Shown here piece by piece: positions 12,974 through 16,715 of a DNA stretch of 16,715 nucleotides (position 1 is the first letter of the stretch; each line of letters starts with the position of its first letter). Origin of the DNA: JAVBTR01 sp031556065 (GTDB lineage Bacteria > Bacillota > Clostridia > Christensenellales > Aristaeellaceae); contig JAVBTR010000014.1 in NCBI GenBank assembly GCA_031556065.1, positions 1 through 16,715 on the forward strand, given 5' to 3'. The notes under the pieces are model-generated. The model worked only from the letters and a program-made list of their open reading frames with translations, did not search any database and had not been told where the DNA came from. Made by a program: the position numbers and the translations under genes.

Positions 12974-14372
12974 ACGCCTTTTTTAACGCCCCTTCCCACA
13001 ATGCAATATCCTTGAGTGTCCTTCCATCCGTAATGGGGGGTGTGGCCATGTTTTCTTCGTGGCTGCGCAGCCTATGAAGCATCTCGTTGGTGCGGGCAGG
13101 CAAATGGGCAGCTATATCCCGTGTCTCCCCTTTATCATTTTGAATGTCATACAGTGCTATATCGCCAAATCCATGGGTATTGCTCCGCGGCACCATCCCA
13201 TCCCCGTTCCCCGTTGGTATGTAGTCCACAATGAGCTTATACTGCTTATCCACAATGGCTCTTCCCCAATGGTTGCATTCAATATAGACGTATTCCCGCG
13301 GGGCCTCAAAAGGCGCCCCGGCCTGTGGGAGTATGCTTTTCGCCTGGGTTCCATGGGGAATTCCAGCCAGCTGGCAAATCGTTCCAAAGATGTCCACGCC
13401 GGATATAAGCCTGTCACAAACCGTTCCCTTTTTTTCCACGTAGCGTCCTGTGTAATCCGCCACAGCCAAGGGTACATGAACGCTTTCCTCATAGAGGGTC
13501 AGTTTCTGGAACAACCCATGCCCTCCCATCGATTCACCATGATCGCTTGAAAACACCAGCACCGTATTATCGCAAAAGGGCATGCTTTCCAGCGCTGTTA
13601 TCAACCGCCCAATGGCTGCATCAACCACTTCAACATAGCGGTAGTATTGCCAAAGATACACCTGCCATTGGGCCTTGGCCCACCCTGCCAATGCCTTTGC
13701 CACACCTGTATGCATCAAATAATCCGGCGAACGCCGAAGCAAACGCATTAGCCGGGTTTCACCGGACTGGGCATCGAAATTATCTGGCAGCGAAGGCAGC
13801 TTCACTAGCAAATCCATGTTCAGTGAAGACAAATCGGGAACCTGCTTGCCTTCAAAGCCATATAGAAATTCACAGATATCATGAGGGTTAATCAGCCCCA
13901 CCTGCAAATAAAAGGGCGCGGAGGAATCGTATTTAGCAAGAAAGGCCAAGGCGGCATGCAGGGTCACGCTGTCAAACACTTCAGCGCCGCAAGCATTAAT
14001 CACATCATTGCCATAATAGAGGCAATCAAAGGAGGTGCGTACATCCCGCCCCGGGACATGCCATTTCCCGCAATGGACAGCATTATACCCAGCCTGTGTC
14101 ATCAGCTGGCCAATATCCGGGTACTCGCGCCTTAAGGGGCTGGTGTTAAATTCCACCCCATTTTCCGATGGATAGAACCCTGTGGCCAGGCTGGCACGTG
14201 CTGGAGAGCAAAGGGGGCAGGTGGTATAAGCCCGGGAAAAATCCACACCCAAGGCAAGAAGCCTGTCCATATTGGGTGTTTTCACATCCTCACAGCCATG
14301 AGCCGATAAGGCCGAATAGCTCAGCTCATCCACCGACAAGAAGATAATGTTAGGCCGCTTCACATTTGTCAT
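12960..14372 (-). CDS. Cys-type sulfatase, cytoplasmic
   Basis: This 470-residue protein has the sulfatase/alkaline-phosphatase fold: NIIFLSVDELS (metal Asp15), the C-S-P-A-R motif (C55-R59) whose cysteine becomes formylglycine, GKWH (102-105), NPHD (162-165) and SSDHGE (D277, H278). It would remove sulfate esters from sugars. With no signal peptide it probably acts on imported sulfated oligosaccharides. Activation needs a maturase (anSME or FGE type), which is not in this window. GGGAGGGG precedes the ATG, and the start overlaps the upstream gene's stop by ATGA. Confidence 0.93.
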   Translation of the reverse strand: MTNVKRPNIIFLSVDELSYSALSAHGCEDVKTPNMDRLLALGVDFSRAYTTCPLCSPARASLATGFYPSENGVEFNTSPLRREYPDIGQLMTQAGYNAVHCGKWHVPGRDVRTSFDCLYYGNDVINACGAEVFDSVTLHAALAFLAKYDSSAPFYLQVGLINPHDICEFLYGFEGKQVPDLSSLNMDLLVKLPSLPDNFDAQSGETRLMRLLRRSPDYLMHTGVAKALAGWAKAQWQVYLWQYYRYVEVVDAAIGRLITALESMPFCDNTVLVFSSDHGESMGGHGLFQKLTLYEESVHVPLAVADYTGRYVEKKGTVCDRLISGVDIFGTICQLAGIPHGTQAKSILPQAGAPFEAPREYVYIECNHWGRAIVDKQYKLIVDYIPTGNGDGMVPRSNTHGFGDIALYDIQNDKGETRDIAAHLPARTNEMLHRLRSHEENMATPPITDGRTLKDIALWEGALKKAYERE

Positions 14373-15091
14373 AGCAACCCCTCCCGCTTTGTAAGCACAA
14401 AGGTCTGCAGCGTATGGGAAACAATCATAGGGCGCCTTCGTTCATCCGCCCACCAAAAAGACATTGGCATCCCCCGCCCGGCAAGCACATAGCCCATGAG
14501 GCGGGTTCCCTCCATTTCCCATGTGTCCAAGGGCAGCATTTCGCATTGGGGGGCCACTTGCTCCAGGCCATCCAGCAAGCAAAATACGCCCTGGGGCAGC
14601 CTGTGCATAAGGCACCAGTTGCTATAAACCCCATAAGGGGTGTCTTCCCTGGCAAGCCGCATACCTCTGGGGCCCTCCAGGGCGATATGGCCCCCTTGGA
14701 CGCTTCCGCTCCATGCCCATGCAAACGCGCCCTTGGGATGCCCGCAATAGGCATTGCCTGAAAAACAGCCTTCAATCCCCTCCGCAGCCGTATAATGGCA
14801 GGTTGTTATTTCCCAGGCATCCTGGGAATGGTACTCAACCTTTACCTCACACTGGATACCTGCCCGGCGCCTGGCAATGGTCACTGTTCCGAAATGGCGC
14901 TCCTTTGAAGCATGGGAGGAGTAGCCATTCCAATAGTTGGGCAGAACCGAAAAGGTGAGCCGCTCCCCTTTAAAGCCGTCGGTATCGTCTATTAAGGTTT
15001 GCCATTGAGAAACGTAATGTCTCAGCCGCTGTTCGTAATTCAGGACCGAATGATGGCCCCGATGGTCAACGCTCCAATGCAAAGCATCCAT
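14369..15091 (-). CDS. hypothetical protein, first gene of the glycan operon
   Basis: This 240-residue soluble protein has no signal peptide or membrane segment. It is rich in Trp, Tyr, His and Gly (for example VLPNYWNGYSSHASKERHFG, FAWAWSGSVQGGHIALEGPRG, GMPMSFWWADERRRP). This composition and the short alternating strands suggest a beta-sandwich or lipocalin-like fold that binds or acts on sugars. I recognise no family. GAGAGGGTG precedes the ATG, and its end overlaps the sulfatase start by ATGA, so the two are probably made in fixed ratio. It could be an uncharacterised glycan-active enzyme or binding protein. Confidence 0.7.
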   Translation of the reverse strand: MDALHWSVDHRGHHSVLNYEQRLRHYVSQWQTLIDDTDGFKGERLTFSVLPNYWNGYSSHASKERHFGTVTIARRRAGIQCEVKVEYHSQDAWEITTCHYTAAEGIEGCFSGNAYCGHPKGAFAWAWSGSVQGGHIALEGPRGMRLAREDTPYGVYSNWCLMHRLPQGVFCLLDGLEQVAPQCEMLPLDTWEMEGTRLMGYVLAGRGMPMSFWWADERRRPMIVSHTLQTFVLTKREGLL

Positions 15092-15140
15092 AAGCTATTC
15101 ACCCTCTCACAGATCGTCTCACTGTGCTGATTGTGTATTA

Positions 15141-15169
15141 AGTATAAACGATACAAATCCTCAGAACAA
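15141..15169 (-). promoter_or_regulatory. glycan operon promoter
   Basis: On the minus strand TTGTTC (15169-15164), 17 bases and TATACT (15146-15141) give a good promoter about 50 bases upstream of the first gene's ATG. It is the only clear promoter found for the eight-gene operon. Confidence 0.7.
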
Positions 15170-15178
15170 GTACGATAC
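15148..15178. promoter_or_regulatory. direct repeats near the operon promoter, candidate AraC operator
   Basis: ACGATAC occurs at 15148-15154 and 15172-15178, 24 bases apart start to start. One copy lies in the promoter spacer and one immediately upstream of the -35. AraC-type regulators bind direct repeats near the -35, so these may be target sites of the operon's own regulator. Confidence 0.35.
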
Positions 15179-15397
15179 GGGACAAAAAACTATCCCTACG
15201 CGACATTTTTATCACTTTACAGCCATCCGCGGTTGTGGTCCACAGGGATGGTCAAGTCAATGGAAATAACGGGGTGGGCTTGTTAAATGCATCGACACCA
15301 GCCCTTCCAATTTCTACCATATTCCCAAAAAGGCCTTGACAGCACCTCGGGAGAAATGCTACCGTTTTGGTAACCATGGTGAGAGGAGGGCAATGCT
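15179..15397. other. divergent intergenic region without a visible gene
   Basis: This stretch separates the leftward operon from the + strand binding-protein gene. TTGACA occurs near 15337, but no good -10 follows at the right distance (TACCGT is the nearest). GAGGAGGG near 15383-15390 is the ribosome binding site for 15398. I see no tRNA and no recognisable riboswitch. Confidence 0.5.
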
Positions 15398-16414
15398 ATG
15401 CTTACAAAATATAATCCCAGCTTGAGGGTGACTGGCCTTCTTACAAAAATCCTATTACCCTTTTTTGTATTCGCCTTTTGCTTAGCAAGCGCAACGGCGA
15501 ATGGCGAAGCCCAAAGCCAAACGCACGCAACACCCCAGCGCATTGTTGTTTTTCCGCTGTTTGCAGAAGAAATGCTTCTTGAAATGATAGGGCCTGAACG
15601 TATCGTTTATGTTGGGCATAAGAATTTTGAAAACGGTGAAGGATACTCTCCAATGATGGAGCTAGCCAAAGATATTGAAGGCCGATATTGGAATATGACG
15701 ATTGATGAAACAATTCTCGCTCTTAATCCCGATTTGATAGTGCTTGAAGAAGATTTCTTGCGTGATTATGCGGAGATTTGGCCCGATCTCTATCAAGCAA
15801 ATATTCCGTTTGTGTTTCTGGATTCGCCAAAAACCATTGATGATGTTCGGGATGTTTTGATTGATTTGGGTGAAATAGTTGGTACTCCAGAAAAAGCTGC
15901 GCAAATGTCAGAAGATATGGAGGCTGATCTTGCGCATATCACAGAAAATGTGTCAACCGTTCCAGAAGAAAAACGCAAGCATGTCTTTCATTACGTGTAC
16001 CATACGAACGATTACGCAAGCGCGGAAGAGGAAGCGAGCACAGCATTCTATAGGCAAAGCCTCTTCACAATGGTGGCAAATGCTGCCGGCATAATCGCCG
16101 AGGGCCCGGATACAGACGATTGGGCGGATGGAGAACCCGAAGAGTGGTTGGTGCGAACGAATCCTGATATCATCACCTTTGATTATGGACAGTATGATAC
16201 GGATGGTTCTCTTTACGACATCTCAGGTCAATATCATGATGCGTTTATCAACGATCTGCTGACTAACCCCAAACTATCGAATGTAACAGCGATCAAAAAC
16301 CGCGCAATCTATCCCTTACGCCTTTTTCAATCTCAGCTTATTGTACACAGTGTAGAAGAACTGGCGTGGCTTGCATACCCTGATCTGTTTCTTGAAAACA
16401 GACTGGTTCCATAA
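15398..16414 (+). CDS. periplasmic-binding-protein of FecB/BtuF type (siderophore, heme or cobalamin)
   Basis: This 338-residue exported protein has a signal peptide (about 12-35: LLTKILLPFFVFAFCLASATA) and a FecB/BtuF fold. Features are QRIVVFPLFAEEMLLEMIG near 47, ILALNPDLIVLEEDFL near 106, a long central helix, and WLVRTNPDIITFDYGQ then NVTAIKNRAIYPL in the second lobe. Such proteins deliver iron chelates, heme or corrinoids to an ABC importer. The cysteine in the signal peptide lacks a proper lipobox (FAFC). No permease or ATPase follows, so partners lie beyond the window or elsewhere. The gene is more AT-rich than the operon, which suggests separate origin. Ligand cannot be told. Confidence 0.85.
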   Translation: MLTKYNPSLRVTGLLTKILLPFFVFAFCLASATANGEAQSQTHATPQRIVVFPLFAEEMLLEMIGPERIVYVGHKNFENGEGYSPMMELAKDIEGRYWNMTIDETILALNPDLIVLEEDFLRDYAEIWPDLYQANIPFVFLDSPKTIDDVRDVLIDLGEIVGTPEKAAQMSEDMEADLAHITENVSTVPEEKRKHVFHYVYHTNDYASAEEEASTAFYRQSLFTMVANAAGIIAEGPDTDDWADGEPEEWLVRTNPDIITFDYGQYDTDGSLYDISGQYHDAFINDLLTNPKLSNVTAIKNRAIYPLRLFQSQLIVHSVEELAWLAYPDLFLENRLVP

Positions 16415-16444
16415 TCATCCAATATGAAAATCGGTATTATTTCA

Positions 16445-16494
16445 CGCAATCACAGGGGGCAGTTTTCCCAAAGCCTGTGATTGCGATTTGTTTT
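16445..16494 (+). terminator. terminator after the binding-protein gene
   Basis: A 12-bp perfect stem (CGCAATCACAGG against CCTGTGATTGCG) has a 17-base loop and is followed by ATTTGTTTT. It begins about 30 bases after the stop codon. The large loop and interrupted T-run make it moderate rather than strong. Confidence 0.65.
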
Positions 16495-16516
16495 GGGCTT
16501 GGAAAGGTGTTTCAAA

Positions 16517-16579
16517 ATGGTAGAAGATATGGCTTTCCTTTTCGGAGGGCCTGTGATGACACCATTGGCGGCTGCTTAA
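16517..16579 (+). CDS. possible 20-residue small ORF
   Basis: The reading frame encodes MVEDMAFLFGGPVMTPLAAA and follows AAAGG by about ten bases. The peptide has an acidic start and a hydrophobic Ala/Pro end. It lies downstream of the terminator and upstream of the palindrome cluster. No promoter is clear and no family is recognised, so it may be chance. Confidence 0.2.
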   Translation: MVEDMAFLFGGPVMTPLAAA

Positions 16580-16620
16580 GCAAAAAAAGCAAACGATAGG
16601 GCTTGCGTAAAGCCTTCAGC

Positions 16621-16704
16621 GCGTCGACAAAGTCGACGCTTTCGTGCGACACAGGTGTCGCACGAGGGATTTCCCTCACTGCACTGTAAAATCTTCGATT
16701 TTAC
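16621..16704. repeat. cluster of four back-to-back palindromes
   Basis: In 84 bases there are four perfect hairpins: GCGTCGAC-AAA-GTCGACGC (16621-16639), TCGTGCGACAC-AG-GTGTCGCACGA (16642-16665), GAGGGA-TT-TCCCTC (16664-16677) and GTAAAATC-TTC-GATTTTAC (16686-16704). Each stem has a different sequence. The order looks like a mosaic palindromic repeat rather than one terminator. Confidence 0.85.
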
Positions 16705-16715
16705 GGTCGTTTGTT

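Noticed and set aside
15179..15397. Cobalamin or other riboswitch upstream of the FecB/BtuF-type gene
   Set aside because: I could not find a B12-box-like sequence or a convincing conserved core; a covariance-model scan would settle it.
1..16715. CRISPR array, tRNA or rRNA genes
   Set aside because: No regularly spaced direct repeats with unique spacers and no recognisable tRNA or rRNA core sequences were seen. The palindrome clusters are unlike CRISPR because each stem differs.

Overview
The window looks like part of a Gram-positive, Clostridia-type genome of about 50% GC. Support comes from the consensus -35/-10 promoters, GGAGG-type ribosome binding sites, a Gram-positive LexA-type box, LplA/LplB/YtcP-type sugar transporters without a dedicated ATPase gene, and prophage genes of Firmicute type. 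The genus cannot be fixed from sequence alone. Two export signals without a lipobox cysteine would fit some gut Clostridia lineages, but this is only a hint.

Region 1 (about 1-5950) is a prophage or prophage remnant read mainly leftwards. From right to left it has an XRE repressor on the + strand (4341-4703), a divergent control region with a perfect palindromic operator inside the early promoter, a replication initiator (3322-4203) with iteron-like repeats in its linker, a DnaB-type helicase (1976-3352) and an ArpU/RinA-like late activator (1582-1983). These are followed by a putative late promoter with paired TGTCCC boxes. That promoter segment occurs twice (100-196 and 1478-1566), and the copies bracket a toxin-tip/immunity pair (952-620 and 614-240) plus a 0.5 kb inverted-repeat element (960-1477). 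To the right of the repressor is a separate + strand module: a consensus promoter, a compact structured RNA, an intrinsic terminator and a DUF3800 gene (4885-5574). This resembles the order of type III toxin-antitoxin loci. Next comes a small ORF behind a promoter carrying a LexA-type box. No integrase, excisionase or structural gene is visible.

Region 2 (5900-6080) is a run of strong nested and tandem hairpins separating the phage genes from the metabolic genes.

Region 3 (6081-15091) is one tight leftward operon of eight genes for import and breakdown of a complex, probably sulfated glycan. In transcription order they are an unknown 240-residue protein, a Cys-type sulfatase, an AraC regulator, a DapA/NanA-family aldolase or lyase, a CUT1 substrate-binding protein, two permeases, and a sialidase-superfamily beta-propeller protein. 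Neither enzyme has an export signal, so oligosaccharides are probably imported first and processed in the cytoplasm. A TTGTTC-17-TATACT promoter with two TACGATAC-like repeats lies upstream.

Region 4 (15092-16715) holds the divergent regulatory gap, a + strand FecB/BtuF-type binding protein with lower GC than the operon and no adjacent permease, a terminator, a possible 20-residue ORF, and another cluster of four back-to-back palindromes at the right edge.

The most interesting candidates are the DUF3800/structured-RNA module, the duplicated late-promoter segment enclosing the toxin/immunity cassette and inverted-repeat element, and the LexA-boxed small ORF beside a repressor that lacks a self-cleavage domain.
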